From: Candidatus Ruthia sp. Plio_17_S18
GTDB lineage: Bacteria > Pseudomonadota > Gammaproteobacteria > PS1 > Pseudothioglobaceae
Assembly: GCA_021730105.1 (NCBI GenBank)
Contig: CP072538.1
Coordinates: 1-64,000, forward strand
Direction of reading: 5' to 3'
DNA: 64,000 bases
This document shows, piece by piece, positions 31,442-40,953 of the stretch. Under the pieces are notes generated by a model. It was not told where the DNA came from. It searched no databases and saw only the letters and a list, made by a program, of their open reading frames with translations. The position numbers and the translations under genes were made by a program. Every line of letters starts with the position of its first letter. Positions within the stretch are counted from its first letter, which is position 1.

Positions 31442-32151
31442 GATTTTGCTTTAAGCCTTGTGCCAAAACGCCTATTGCGATTATTAAAGTTGGTGATGGC
31501 TTTGTTTAATTCAGACTCGTTAAAATCTGGCCATAGCGTTTCTGTGAAATAAAACTCACTATAAGCAATATCCCACAATAAAAAATTACTAATCCTAAGT
31601 TCACCACTAGTGCGAATTAACAAATCAACAGTTGGCTCATCGGCTAATGACAGATATTGTGAAAAGCTATCTATATTAATATTGTTGGCTTTTATATCGC
31701 CATCAATAGCTGCTTTGGCAATTTTAGCCGCTGCCTGAGCAATGTCCCATTGACCGCCATAATTGGCTGCAATCACTAGCATTAGACCAGTATTGCTAGC
31801 GAGTAGTGCTTGTGCATCAAGTGCTGTTTGTTGGATTTTGGCAGGAAATAAGGACATATCACCAATTATTTTTAGTTTGATATTGTGCTCATTGAGTTTT
31901 TTAACCTCTTGTTTAAGCACACAAAGAAATAGTTTAAATAACAAAGAGACTTCTTCAGTCGAACGGTTTTTATTCTCGCTACTAAAAGCAAACAAAGTCA
32001 GTGTGTTAATACCGCGTATTGCACAAGCTTTAACAACACCACGCACCGCCTTAATCCCTTGTTGGTGTCCTAGAGTACGGGGCAAAGAGCGTTTTGATGC
32101 CCAACGACCATTGCCGTCCATGATAATTGCGATGTGTTTAAGCGTACTCAT
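31435..32151 (-). CDS. uppS: Undecaprenyl diphosphate synthase
   Basis: UppS builds the C55 lipid carrier for cell wall and O-antigen units by cis-adding isoprene units. The 238-residue protein has the start signature IMDGNGRWASKR near residues 9-20 and SGELRISNFLLWDIAYSEFY near the C-terminus, both conserved in the family. It is the first gene of the uppS-cdsA-dxr-M23 run on the minus strand and is divergent from hisF. Confidence 0.95.
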   Translation of the reverse strand: MSTLKHIAIIMDGNGRWASKRSLPRTLGHQQGIKAVRGVVKACAIRGINTLTLFAFSSENKNRSTEEVSLLFKLFLCVLKQEVKKLNEHNIKLKIIGDMSLFPAKIQQTALDAQALLASNTGLMLVIAANYGGQWDIAQAAAKIAKAAIDGDIKANNINIDSFSQYLSLADEPTVDLLIRTSGELRISNFLLWDIAYSEFYFTETLWPDFNESELNKAITNFNNRNRRFGTRLKAKSC

Positions 32152-32238
32152 AACAAAGTCGTATTATACCCATAGCATTGCAAGCAATCAGTAAACACAG
32201 TTAATATAGAGTTGATACGTGCGGTAAAATTCATGCTT

Positions 32239-33012
32239 ATGAGTTTAGCAAAAAGAATCATTCCTTGTCTTGATGTGCGTGATGGCCGTGTGGTTAAAGG
32301 CACTAAGTTTGTTGATATCAAGGATGCAGGCGACCCAGTTGAGGTCGCTAAGCGTTATGATATTGAAGGTGCTGATGAGATTACTTTTTTAGACATTACT
32401 GCATCAATTGAGGGTAGGGACATTATGGTACATATGGTGGAGGCAATTGCTGAGCAAGTATTTATTCCGTTGACCGTGGGTGGTGGCATTCGTAAGTCGG
32501 CTGATGTGCGCGCGATGTTAAATGCAGGTGCGGATAAAGTTGCTGTTAATTCTGCTGCCATTTTTAATCCTAATCTAATTAACCAGTTAAGTGAAGAATT
32601 TGGCTCGCAATGTATTGTGATTGCAATTGATGCTAAAAGAGTGACCGAGAACCCATTAAAATGGGAAATTTTTACTCATGGTGGGCGTAAACCAACAGAT
32701 ATTGACGCTATTGAGTGGGCAGTTAAAATGACTCAAGGTGATAATGGCGCTGGCGAGGTGCTGATTACTTCAATGGATTGTGATGGCGTTAAAACAGGAT
32801 TTGATTTGTTACTCACTAAGGCAGTTTCTGATGCAGTGGATGTGCCTGTGATTGCCTCTGGTGGTGTGGGTAATTTAGAGCATTTGTCTGAAGGTGTGTT
32901 ACAAGGTGGTGCTGATGCAGTGCTGGCAGCTAGTATTTTTCATTTTGGTGACTATACGATACAACAAGCTAAACAAGCTATGCAAGAGAACGGCATAGAA
33001 ATCAGACTATAA
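32239..33012 (+). CDS. hisF: Imidazole glycerol phosphate synthase HisF
   Basis: HisF is the cyclase half of imidazole glycerol phosphate synthase in histidine synthesis. The 257-residue TIM barrel begins [20 protein letters not shown] and ends in HisF style with phosphate-binding VIASGGVGN and [14 protein letters not shown] start it at the ATG at 32239, since upstream starts at 32212 and 32233 add residues outside the family. Its usual partners hisA, hisH and hisI are not adjacent. Confidence 0.95.
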   Translation: MSLAKRIIPCLDVRDGRVVKGTKFVDIKDAGDPVEVAKRYDIEGADEITFLDITASIEGRDIMVHMVEAIAEQVFIPLTVGGGIRKSADVRAMLNAGADKVAVNSAAIFNPNLINQLSEEFGSQCIVIAIDAKRVTENPLKWEIFTHGGRKPTDIDAIEWAVKMTQGDNGAGEVLITSMDCDGVKTGFDLLLTKAVSDAVDVPVIASGGVGNLEHLSEGVLQGGADAVLAASIFHFGDYTIQQAKQAMQENGIEIRL

Positions 33013-33080
33013 TACTTGGTTTTTTAGTTTCTTGGTGTTTTTAAGTGTATTATTAGGCGCTTTATAAGCATAAGATTTTT

Positions 33081-33611
33081 ATGAACTCTAAGAAAGAATT
33101 GTGGGTATTATTGGCATCCTTTGTATTACCAATTGCTTTTGGAACGGCTTTCTTTTATTTAAGTCCTACTTCTTTTACTCAACATACGGTTAATTATGGT
33201 GAGTTTGTTAATCCTATCATTGCCACTACAAAACAAGACATTGTTTTTATTGACACCCAAAGTAGCTTACAAGGTTTGTGGACACTAACCTACACAACTA
33301 AGCAATGTGATAATATTTGTATAAAGGCATTGCAAGATATGAAGACAGTTCGTATTTTGATGAATGAAGACATGCGCCGTATTCAAAATTTGCTGCTAAT
33401 GACAAACAAAGCCAAAGCGCAACAGGCAGATGTGTTAGTTGGACATGCCAGTGAAGCGCTTAATCGACAACTGAATCAGTTTCCAGCAAATAGTTTATTT
33501 TTGATTGACCCGCTTGGCAATGTGATGCTGCGTTACAATTCTAAAAATTTAGAGATTAAGCGTGTTATTAAAGACTTAAAACGCTTATTTAAATATTCAC
33601 GCATTGGCTAA
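33081..33611 (+). CDS. Membrane-anchored oxidase-associated protein
   Basis: The 176-residue protein has one N-terminal membrane anchor (residues 8-26) and an outward domain of thioredoxin-like character with GLWTLTYTTKQCDNICIKAL holding a CxxxC pair, like Sco proteins, and FLIDPLGNVMLRYNSKN. Proteins of this sort sit beside ctaA/ctaB in many oxidase clusters. It may carry copper or reduce disulfides for the oxidase, but that is inference. It overlaps the next gene's long start form by 8 bases. Confidence 0.65.
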   Translation: MNSKKELWVLLASFVLPIAFGTAFFYLSPTSFTQHTVNYGEFVNPIIATTKQDIVFIDTQSSLQGLWTLTYTTKQCDNICIKALQDMKTVRILMNEDMRRIQNLLLMTNKAKAQQADVLVGHASEALNRQLNQFPANSLFLIDPLGNVMLRYNSKNLEIKRVIKDLKRLFKYSRIG

Positions 33612-33624
33612 ACATAAACAGGAT

Positions 33625-34524
33625 ATGACAATGCCTTCAATCAGCGACTTACTAGCTTTGTGTAAACTTAAAGTAGTGGCACTGATATTGCTAACAGCAG
33701 TAGTGGGTATGTTTTTAGCTGTACCTGCGCCGTATTTACCTAATTGGTTGTTGGTGCTGAGTGCCTCAATTGGTATTAGTATGGCAGCTGCCTCAGCCGC
33801 AGTGTTTAATCATGTGGTTGATGAGCAGGTTGATGCCCAAATGTCTCGCACTAACAAGCGCCCTTTGCCACAAGGAAAAGTAAGCCGAAACCAAGCATTA
33901 GTATGGGGTGTATTTTTAGGGCTTGTTGGTCTTGGCGTTTTACAATTGTTTGTTAATACTATTACCATGGTGCTTACGTTCGTTTCACTGATTGGTTATG
34001 CCATCATTTATACCTTGTATCTTAAACGCGTAACACCACAAAATATTGTTATCGGTGGTGCAGCAGGTGCAGCACCTCCAGTGCTAGGTTGGACAGCAGT
34101 GTCTGGTACTCAAGGTATTGAGTATGCTTGTTTGTTGTTTTTAATTGTTTTTATCTGGACGCCACCACACTTTTGGGCATTGGCCATTCATCGAGTTGAG
34201 GAGTATAAAAAAGTTGGCGTGCCAATGTTGCCAGTTACACATGGACTGGCTTATACCAGAACACAGATTTTGTTATACACAGTGTTGTTGTTGTTGGTTA
34301 GTTTATTGCCTTATTTGGCAGGCATGTCAGGGCTTATTTATTTATCAGTAACAACAGCGCTGGGTATTAGATTTTTGATGTATGCGATTAAGATTTATAA
34401 CAATCCAGATGATAAAAGAATTGCTTGGCGTACCTTTATGTATTCAATTAATTATTTAATGTTGTTATTTGTCGCACTATTATTTGATCATTATTGGCTA
34501 ATATTGCCTTGGGAGGTTTTTTAA
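33625..34524 (+). CDS. ctaB: Protohaem IX farnesyltransferase
   Basis: CtaB (CyoE) attaches a farnesyl tail to haem B to give haem O, which CtaA turns into haem A. The 299-residue inner-membrane protein has the UbiA-type substrate motif NHVVDEQVDAQMSRTNKRPL, followed by a second acidic region near HRVEEYKKVGVPML, with about eight spans. The start could be TTG at 33604, ATG at 33625 or ATG at 33631; AGGA at 33620-33623 best fits 33631. It lies with the other oxidase-assembly genes. Confidence 0.93.
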   Translation: MTMPSISDLLALCKLKVVALILLTAVVGMFLAVPAPYLPNWLLVLSASIGISMAAASAAVFNHVVDEQVDAQMSRTNKRPLPQGKVSRNQALVWGVFLGLVGLGVLQLFVNTITMVLTFVSLIGYAIIYTLYLKRVTPQNIVIGGAAGAAPPVLGWTAVSGTQGIEYACLLFLIVFIWTPPHFWALAIHRVEEYKKVGVPMLPVTHGLAYTRTQILLYTVLLLLVSLLPYLAGMSGLIYLSVTTALGIRFLMYAIKIYNNPDDKRIAWRTFMYSINYLMLLFVALLFDHYWLILPWEVF

Positions 34525-34716
34525 ATGAAAGGGTTGGGGCAAGTATTTAAAGCGGTAACATCTGCCATGATTGGTGTGGGTAAAAAAGAAGACTTGGCTA
34601 AGGACTTTGCACGCACTGAAAAACAAGGTCCGTGGGATTATATTGTTGTTGGGCTGGTTATGACCTTTGCTTTTATTGGTTTAATAATAGTGGCTGTTAA
34701 GTTGGTATTGCCTTAG
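34525..34716 (+). CDS. DUF2970 small membrane protein
   Basis: The 63-residue protein starts directly after the ctaB stop. It has a charged N-terminal part with FKAVTSAMIGVGKKEDLAKD and a single C-terminal membrane span (YIVVGLVMTFAFIGLIIVAV). This layout and the location among cytochrome oxidase genes fit the DUF2970 family. Its function is not known. Confidence 0.75.
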   Translation: MKGLGQVFKAVTSAMIGVGKKEDLAKDFARTEKQGPWDYIVVGLVMTFAFIGLIIVAVKLVLP

Positions 34717-35457
34717 TCAAGCGTTTTAATAACGACATCAAGTGCAATTGCCATTTTTTTAGCGTGGTGTGGATTGGTTAATAATCCAGTTAATTGAAGG
34801 TCGGGATTCAACAATAAATAACTAGTGGTGTGATTAATTAAGTAACGACTGTCCATGTTCATAGAATTGTGACTACTATGGCTCTTATTAGATCTTTGTT
34901 TTGTTTGTGCCACTTCATGATAAACACCTAGTGCTTTTGTTATTTTGTTCAAAGGACCCTTCCTTGGCGCTAAGGCCTATAAACTCTTTGTTAAAACGTT
35001 GCGTAAAAGCAGATAAATTGCCTATATCGCGTTTTGGATCAACAGAGATAAAAACAACTTGCAGTTTGTCTGCTAGTTTCATTAATTTCAGCGTTTGGTT
35101 AAGTGTGGACAGGTCTATTGGACACACATCTGGGCAAGAGGTGTAGCCAAAATATAGAATTATCCACTTATTTTTACTTATCTCAGATAGCGTTATTTTA
35201 TTGTTATTATCACCAATTAATGCAAATTTATCTTTCATAGATTTTGGACTAGAATACAAAGAAACACTAGGGTAAACTTGTTCTTGCAACTTCGTAAGCT
35301 TATTAGTATTGGGCGAGGCAAGTAAAAAGTAAGCTAAGATAAGCATAACGGCACTTAGTCCAAGGAGCAAATTACGCGTTCTTTTAATTGTCGTGCAGTC
35401 CTTTTTATTACTACAAGCGATAAATTGTTTGTTATTATGCTTTATTGAGTTTTTCAT
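34713..35457 (-). pseudogene. Sco1/SenC copper chaperone, one-base frameshift
   Basis: Sco proteins deliver copper to the CuA site of cytochrome oxidase. The first frame (start 35457) has a membrane anchor and FGYTSCPDVCPIDLSTLN, with the copper cysteines of the CxxxC motif, then SVDPKRDIGNLSAF. After GLSAKEG the frame breaks. A second frame carries on with NKITKALGVYHEVAQ and YLINHTTSYLLLNPD, which holds the copper histidine region. Dropping one G from the CCC/GGG run at 34957-34959 restores a single frame; the span is 3n+1 bases. It may be a young pseudogene, a slippage-read gene or a sequence error. Confidence 0.75.
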
Positions 35458-35478
35458 AGAGGTGCCTTTTGACAGTTT

Positions 35479-36450
35479 TTATGTCGGTACTTTAAAAATT
35501 TTATGCACAAGCTTAATAATGCTAAGTAACAACAATAACGCTACTGTATTATGCAAAACCGCTATTATTATTGGCAATGAAAGGACGACATTAAGAATGC
35601 CAAACGTGACTTGTGTTGTTAATAAAACAGCAATTAATATTAAATTTGACTTTAGGTGGTCGTAACGTCTCAATAAATAAATAAGTAGCAGTATGAGTGT
35701 AGTGGTTATTAGGGCGCCAATACGGTGAATCATTTGAATGGCAGAACGTGCTGGGTTTTCCAATATGCCGTATTCGTAATCGACACCCAATGGACCCCAG
35801 TATAATGCACCAGAAAAATCCATATCGGGCCACCAATCGTTCAAGCATTTTGGAAAGTATTCACCACAAGACAATGCTGCATAGTTGGTGCTAGTCCAAC
35901 CACCCAAGGCAATTTGCAGACTCAGTGCACCCAGTACAATTAGTAATATAAATTTATGTTTTTTTATAGTGTGTTGGTAGGTTGCCGGCGGTTTGCTTTG
36001 GTTAAGCAGCATCCAAATCAGCAATGTAGTCGTTACAAAACCACCTATTAAATGCAAAGTGACAATGCCAGGATGCACTAGTAGAGTAACTGTCCACATG
36101 CCAAATGCGCCTTGCAGCATGACAAAAAAGGCACTAAAACCAGGTAGTTTTAATGACTGATGGCGCTGTGGATTGCCTTTTAGTACCAAAAAAAACAAAA
36201 CAAGTATTGCCAGCCCAAGTATGGAGGCAGCATATCGATGTATCATTTCTTTCCAGCCTTTTGCAGCCTCTAGTGGACGTGAAAACCCTTGAATGGTAGT
36301 GCCGTCTTTAACATCAGGAATGCTTAATTGACCATAACACCCTGGCCAGTCTGGGCAACCTAATCCAGCATCGCTTAGGCGCGTATAGGCACCTAAAATA
36401 ACAACAATAAATGCTAAGATAATTGAAATTTGTAGTATTTTTATAAACAT
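35479..36450 (-). CDS. ctaA: Haem A synthase (COX15 type)
   Basis: CtaA oxidises haem O to haem A for aa3 oxidase. The 323-residue protein has eight membrane spans and the family motifs GCPDWPGCYGQL near the N-terminus and conserved histidines in EMIHRYAAS, VTLHLIGGF and QMIHRIGAL. It is separated from the frameshifted sco1-type gene by only 21 bases and follows a terminator-like hairpin, so ctaA and sco1 may be co-transcribed. Confidence 0.94.
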   Translation of the reverse strand: MFIKILQISIILAFIVVILGAYTRLSDAGLGCPDWPGCYGQLSIPDVKDGTTIQGFSRPLEAAKGWKEMIHRYAASILGLAILVLFFLVLKGNPQRHQSLKLPGFSAFFVMLQGAFGMWTVTLLVHPGIVTLHLIGGFVTTTLLIWMLLNQSKPPATYQHTIKKHKFILLIVLGALSLQIALGGWTSTNYAALSCGEYFPKCLNDWWPDMDFSGALYWGPLGVDYEYGILENPARSAIQMIHRIGALITTTLILLLIYLLRRYDHLKSNLILIAVLLTTQVTFGILNVVLSLPIIIAVLHNTVALLLLLSIIKLVHKIFKVPT

Positions 36451-36462
36451 TTATTACCGTCA

Positions 36463-36496
36463 AAACCCCTTGGTGTAAAATACACAAAGGGGTTTG
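36463..36496 (-). terminator. Strong hairpin between DUF2189 gene and ctaA
   Basis: AAACCCCTT (36463-36471) pairs with AAGGGGTTT (36487-36495), with a further inner pairing of GTGTA and TACAC. On the minus strand it lies after the DUF2189 stop and before the ctaA start and ends in a short T-run. It fits a terminator that separates the two genes. Confidence 0.6.
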
Positions 36497-36537
36497 AAAA
36501 AGTGTTACTAAAAAAAGCCGAGCGTTTTAATTGGTTG

Positions 36538-37362
36538 TTATTCCATCTCACCAATCATAGATTTATAAGCATGCCAAGTGGCGTGAGCCAATATCGGGAC
36601 AGCAACCACCATGCCTATAAAATATGGCGTTAATAAACTTGCTAAAACAATAACACCAACAATTGGCACCCATATTAGCATTACAATTTTATTGGCTAAT
36701 GCGGTTCTAATACTAGCATGGGCAGCTGTGAATGGGTCAACATCTTGGTCCAATACCATAGGAAAAGAAAACCAACTAATCATGAAAGATATCCAAGCAA
36801 TAGCAGCAGTGAAAAGGCCATAAACAATTAAAAATAATGGGTTATGGAAACTGGTAATATCAGCCAAAATAGCCTCCATAATTGTTTGATTTTGGTTAAC
36901 AAAAGTGTCTGAGTTAAGCACCGCATAAATAAGTGGGGTAAACACCATCCACATAATCGCCAGTACAATCAAAATAACAGATAAAAACAGTGAAGGGCAA
37001 GAGCCATTGGCTTTGAAAGCGGATTTAATAACCATGAATATAGATCCAAGAGAAAGATTCTCTCCGGCAGATAAACGCTTTGAGGCGTCATACATGGCCA
37101 TGGCGGAAATAGGGCCAAATATAATAACAACAATGGCTAATAAAGGTGCTGAAATGTCACCAAGTGACGGTGAGTTTGATAAAAAATCCCAGTAAAGATA
37201 GGTAAATGAAGTAAATAATGCGCCATAAAATAATGCTAATGCTGGGCACTTCATAAAATCTTCTGCACCTTGCTTTAGCCACATAAAAGGCGCACCATAA
37301 CTAACGTGTTTAATATGGGCTTTTTTATTTAGGCCTTTAGCCATACGCTGTGTTGGTAGCAT
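36538..37362 (-). CDS. DUF2189 membrane protein
   Basis: The 274-residue protein has about six membrane spans and starts MLPTQRMAKGLNKKAHIKHV. A good ribosome site GAGGAG lies 7 bases before the ATG at 37362, so I use that rather than an upstream start at 37392. The sequence DFMKCPALALFYGALFTSF and the QDVDPFTAAHASIRTALANK loop match the DUF2189 family. The family is commonly found beside cytochrome oxidase genes, but its function is unknown. Confidence 0.8.
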   Translation of the reverse strand: MLPTQRMAKGLNKKAHIKHVSYGAPFMWLKQGAEDFMKCPALALFYGALFTSFTYLYWDFLSNSPSLGDISAPLLAIVVIIFGPISAMAMYDASKRLSAGENLSLGSIFMVIKSAFKANGSCPSLFLSVILIVLAIMWMVFTPLIYAVLNSDTFVNQNQTIMEAILADITSFHNPLFLIVYGLFTAAIAWISFMISWFSFPMVLDQDVDPFTAAHASIRTALANKIVMLIWVPIVGVIVLASLLTPYFIGMVVAVPILAHATWHAYKSMIGEME

Positions 37363-37576
37363 GTTTAATCTCCTCAATAGGTGTAATGTCATCTACATTA
37401 AAACAGACCTTTTTATATCTGTCAAGAAAATAGTTGAATAATCGACACAAATCAAGGAAATTTATTATTATTTGTGAATGAGAAAAATAATTGTGTATCA
37501 TGGTGGCAGTTTTCAGTACAACAACAACGCATTGAAAACCTATGATATTTGTTTATTTTTTTAGGGGTGGAGATTT

Positions 37577-38686
37577 ATGAGCAAACTGACGTCTCGCTTG
37601 GGCGGTTTGATTGCAACGGTGTCAGCAAATGCATTTGCTGAGTATGGTTTTAACATGACACAAGGAGTTACCTCGATTAGTCGTGATATTTATGGCTTGC
37701 ACATGATGGTATTTTGGATTTGTGTTGCTATTGCCATTATTGTATTTGGCGTTATGATCTATTCGCTAATTGTGCATCGTAAATCTCAAGATGCAGTAGC
37801 TGCAAATTTTCATGAAAGTACAAAGGCTGAGCTACTTTGGACAGGCATACCCATTATCATTTTAGTATTAATGGCAATTCCTGCTTCAACTGTATTGATT
37901 GATTTGGAAGATACTTCTAAAGCAGAAATGACCATTAAGATTACAGGGCATCAGTGGAAATGGCAATATGATTACCCTAAAGAAGGCATCAGTTTTATTT
38001 CTAACCTTAAACAAGACTCTAAAGATGTCATTTATTCTGGCAATAGGTATAAGAATTATTTATTAGAAGTAGACAACAACTTGGTGTTACCAGTAGATAC
38101 GTCTATTCGTTTTTTAATTACCTCAAATGATGTTATTCACAATTGGTGGGTGCCTGATTTTGGCGTGAAACAGGATGCCAACCCAGGTTTTATCAATGAT
38201 GCATGGGCGAAGATTGATGAGATTGGTACCTACCGTGGTCAGTGTGCTGAGCTTTGTGGTAAAGACCACGGCTTTATGCCAATTGTGGTTGATGTGGTTT
38301 CCAAGGCAGACTATGCTAAGTGGGTATTAAAGCAACAAGCAGCTAAAGCGGCAACACTTGCCAAATCAAGTAAAACTTGGCGTGAAGATGAGTTAATAAG
38401 CCTAGGTCAAAAAGTTTATAACACGAACTGTTCTAGTTGTCATGGTATTACCGGTAAAGGTATCCCCGGTGTTTTTCCAGCACTTAAAGGCAGTCCTATT
38501 GCAACTGGTGATATCAAAGAACATATTAGTATTGTTTTGCACGGAAAAGCTGGAACAGCAATGGCTAGTTATAAAAATATACTAGGAGATGCTGATATTG
38601 CAGCGGTAATCACTTTTGAAAGGTCTGCTTTTGGCAACCAAATGGGCGATTTAATTCAGCCAGCACAAATTAAAGCGGCGCGATAA
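37577..38686 (+). CDS. coxB: Cytochrome c oxidase subunit II with haem c domain
   Basis: Subunit II takes electrons from cytochrome c through its CuA site. The 369-residue protein has a signal and two membrane spans, the CuA ligands in QCAELCGKDHGFM near residues 221-233 with HNWWVPDFGV before, and an extra C-terminal cytochrome c domain with CSSCH near residue 285. The fused haem c makes it the caa3-type form. GGGGTGGAG lies just before the ATG. It heads the coxBA-ctaG-coxC run. Confidence 0.95.
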   Translation: MSKLTSRLGGLIATVSANAFAEYGFNMTQGVTSISRDIYGLHMMVFWICVAIAIIVFGVMIYSLIVHRKSQDAVAANFHESTKAELLWTGIPIIILVLMAIPASTVLIDLEDTSKAEMTIKITGHQWKWQYDYPKEGISFISNLKQDSKDVIYSGNRYKNYLLEVDNNLVLPVDTSIRFLITSNDVIHNWWVPDFGVKQDANPGFINDAWAKIDEIGTYRGQCAELCGKDHGFMPIVVDVVSKADYAKWVLKQQAAKAATLAKSSKTWREDELISLGQKVYNTNCSSCHGITGKGIPGVFPALKGSPIATGDIKEHISIVLHGKAGTAMASYKNILGDADIAAVITFERSAFGNQMGDLIQPAQIKAAR

Positions 38687-38710
38687 TTAAAGGACATAGG
38701 AGAGAATATC

Positions 38711-40315
38711 ATGACAACAGCAATTGCTCACACTGACGGCCATCACAGCCCTGAAAAAGGCTTAATGAGGTGGATTAAAACAACCAACCACAAAGATATT
38801 GGTTCACTGTATCTATGGTTTGCATTTACCATGGTGCTCATTGGTGGCGCAATGGCAATGGTCATTCGTATGGAGTTATTCCAACCAGGTATACAGCTGA
38901 TTGAGCCACAATTTTTTAATCAGATGACAACCATGCACGGTTTGATTATGGTATTTGGCGCCATTATGCCGGCGTTTGTTGGTTTGGGTAACTGGCTTAT
39001 TCCAATGATGGTGGGTGCGCCTGATATGGCGTTGCCACGGATGAATAATTGGTCTTTTTGGATTCTGCCATTTGCTGGCGGTATTTTATTAAGCACGTTT
39101 TTTATGGAAGGTGGTGCGCCTGCATTTGGCTGGACGTTTTATGCGCCATTATCAACAACGTTTGCACCAGACAGTACCGATTTCTTTATTTTTGCAGTAC
39201 ATTTATTAGGCTTTTCATCCATCATGGGCGCAATTAATATTATTGCAACCGTACTTAATATGCGTGCACCAGAAATGAAGCTCATGGACATGCCACTATT
39301 TGTATGGACATGGTTAATTACCTCATTTTTGCTGATTGGTGCGATGCCAGTACTTGCTGGTGCTGTCACCATGATGTTAACAGACCGTAATTTTGGTACG
39401 GCATTTTTTGATGCAACAGGTGGTGGTGACCCAGTATTATTTCAACATATCTTTTGGTTTTTTGGTCATCCTGAGGTTTATATTATGATTTTGCCAGCAT
39501 TTGGCGTGGTTTCACATATCATTCCAACCTTTGCGCGCAAGCCTTTATTTGGTTATTCATCGATGGTTTATGCCACCGCATCTATTGCATTTTTATCCTA
39601 CATTGTGTGGGCGCACCATATGTTTTTAACTGGTATGCCAGTTGCAGGTGAGTTGTACTTTATGTACGCCACCATGCTCATTGCTGTGCCAACCGGGGTT
39701 AAGGTGTTTAACTGGGTGTCAACCATGTGGCGAGGTTCTATGACCTTTGAAGCGCCAATGTTATGGGCGATTTCATTTGTATTCCTATTCATGATTGGCG
39801 GTTTTTCTGGCTTGATGTTGGGCATTGCACCAGCTGATATTCAGTATCACGATACTTATTTTGTGGTTGCACACTTTCATTACGTGTTGGTGACAGGTGC
39901 GTTATGGTCTATTATTGCAGCAACCTTCTACTGGCTGCCTAAATGGACAGGGAAAATGTACAACGAAACTTTGGCAAAGGTGCATTTTTGGTGGGCGGTT
40001 ATTTCGGTGAATGTGTTGTTTTTCCCTCAGCACTTTTTAGGACTGGCAGGCATGCCTAGGCGTATCCCTGATTATTCATTGCAGTTTGCTGATTTTAATA
40101 TGATTTCTTCTATTGGTGGTTTTGCGTTTGGTGCATCATTTATTCTATTCACTTATATTGTGATTGATTGTATTCGTAACGGTAAGCCAACAGATGCTCG
40201 CCCTTGGGAGGGTGCCAAAGGTTTAGAATGGACCTTAGAGCCTAAGGCGCAGTACCATAGTTTTAATACGCCACCAACAAGAGCATTAATTGAGCAAGAA
40301 TCTCAGCACTCTTAA
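38711..40315 (+). CDS. coxA: Cytochrome c oxidase subunit I
   Basis: Subunit I holds haem a and the haem a3-CuB centre where oxygen is reduced and protons are pumped. The 534-residue protein has twelve or so spans, the CuB region [17 protein letters not shown] with the His-Tyr crosslink type, and [11 protein letters not shown] with the two axial histidines. GGAGAG lies before the ATG. The stop overlaps the next tiny gene's start. Confidence 0.97.
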   Translation: MTTAIAHTDGHHSPEKGLMRWIKTTNHKDIGSLYLWFAFTMVLIGGAMAMVIRMELFQPGIQLIEPQFFNQMTTMHGLIMVFGAIMPAFVGLGNWLIPMMVGAPDMALPRMNNWSFWILPFAGGILLSTFFMEGGAPAFGWTFYAPLSTTFAPDSTDFFIFAVHLLGFSSIMGAINIIATVLNMRAPEMKLMDMPLFVWTWLITSFLLIGAMPVLAGAVTMMLTDRNFGTAFFDATGGGDPVLFQHIFWFFGHPEVYIMILPAFGVVSHIIPTFARKPLFGYSSMVYATASIAFLSYIVWAHHMFLTGMPVAGELYFMYATMLIAVPTGVKVFNWVSTMWRGSMTFEAPMLWAISFVFLFMIGGFSGLMLGIAPADIQYHDTYFVVAHFHYVLVTGALWSIIAATFYWLPKWTGKMYNETLAKVHFWWAVISVNVLFFPQHFLGLAGMPRRIPDYSLQFADFNMISSIGGFAFGASFILFTYIVIDCIRNGKPTDARPWEGAKGLEWTLEPKAQYHSFNTPPTRALIEQESQHS

Positions 40316-40413
40316 TGGCAAATAAAAACAATCAGGGTGTGGCAATTACCGTAGCAATTACTAGTGCTATTGCAATAGGTGTATTTATAGCAACCATTGT
40401 ATTGTATGGCTAA
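40315..40413 (+). CDS. Tiny membrane protein in oxidase operon
   Basis: A 32-residue protein starts on the ATG that overlaps the coxA stop (TAATG) and ends inside the start region of ctaG. It has a short polar start ([10 protein letters not shown]) and one membrane span (VAITSAIAIGVFIATIVLYG). Small single-span proteins between coxA and ctaG are known in other Proteobacteria as cytochrome oxidase small assembly proteins; this position and layout fit, but the match is by placement rather than clear homology. Confidence 0.65.
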   Translation: MANKNNQGVAITVAITSAIAIGVFIATIVLYG

Positions 40414-40939
40414 AATGGAGAGCAAGAAAAAGATAACAAAAAAGTTTTGGACAAAACTGATCCTAGCGCCAATATTGATGTTTTTCTTTGCTTACGCCAT
40501 GGTGCCTATTTATGGTGTGTTTTGTGAAATTACTGGATTTAACGGCGCAACTGGCAGAGTAGATAGTGAACAGACGTATGTTGTAGATGAGACGCGCAAA
40601 ATTGAGGTCAGTTTTTTTGCCATGACAATGAATGGCTTTCCAGTCCAGTTTGGGCCTAAAGTAAGCACAATGGAGGTCATACCTGGTAAATTTTATACCA
40701 CTAGTTATATTGCCAAAAACAATACTGATGAGATTGTTATTGGGCAAGCAGTTCCTAGTGTTGCACCGACAGGTGCCGCCGCATATTTTAAAAAATTAGA
40801 GTGTTTTTGTTTTAATAAACAAGTGTTTAAGCCGTATGAGCAAGTTGAGATGACATTGCGATTTGTGATTGAGCCAGAATTGGACGAACGTATTAAAGAT
40901 GTGAGTCTGTCTTATAATTTTTTTAAACTTAATAGCTAA
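40406..40939 (+). CDS. ctaG: Cytochrome oxidase copper chaperone CtaG (Cox11)
   Basis: CtaG inserts copper into the CuB site of subunit I. The 177-residue protein has one N-terminal span (PILMFFFAYAMVPIYGVFCE) and an outward domain ending in the copper motif ECFCFNKQ near residue 132. Starts at 40406 and 40415 are both possible; it overlaps the tiny upstream gene by a few bases, so translation is probably coupled. Confidence 0.92.
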   Translation: MAKMESKKKITKKFWTKLILAPILMFFFAYAMVPIYGVFCEITGFNGATGRVDSEQTYVVDETRKIEVSFFAMTMNGFPVQFGPKVSTMEVIPGKFYTTSYIAKNNTDEIVIGQAVPSVAPTGAAAYFKKLECFCFNKQVFKPYEQVEMTLRFVIEPELDERIKDVSLSYNFFKLNS

Positions 40940-40953
40940 AAAAAGGGAGAAAT

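Noticed and set aside
31763-32194. A 143-residue frame opposite uppS
   Set aside because: It lies inside the conserved uppS gene on the other strand and has no family match.
33081-33611. Calling this gene an intact Sco1
   Set aside because: It has a CxxxC-like pair and an anchor, but lacks the SVDPKRD and C-terminal histidine motifs of true Sco proteins.
34713-35457. Two separate genes instead of one frameshifted Sco1-type gene
   Set aside because: The two frames together match one Sco1 protein from end to end and neither half has a proper separate start and fold.
37509-37539. Inverted repeat GTTTTCA and TGAAAAC before coxB
   Set aside because: Only 7 bp with a 17-base loop in AT-rich DNA; expected by chance and not placed like a known operator.
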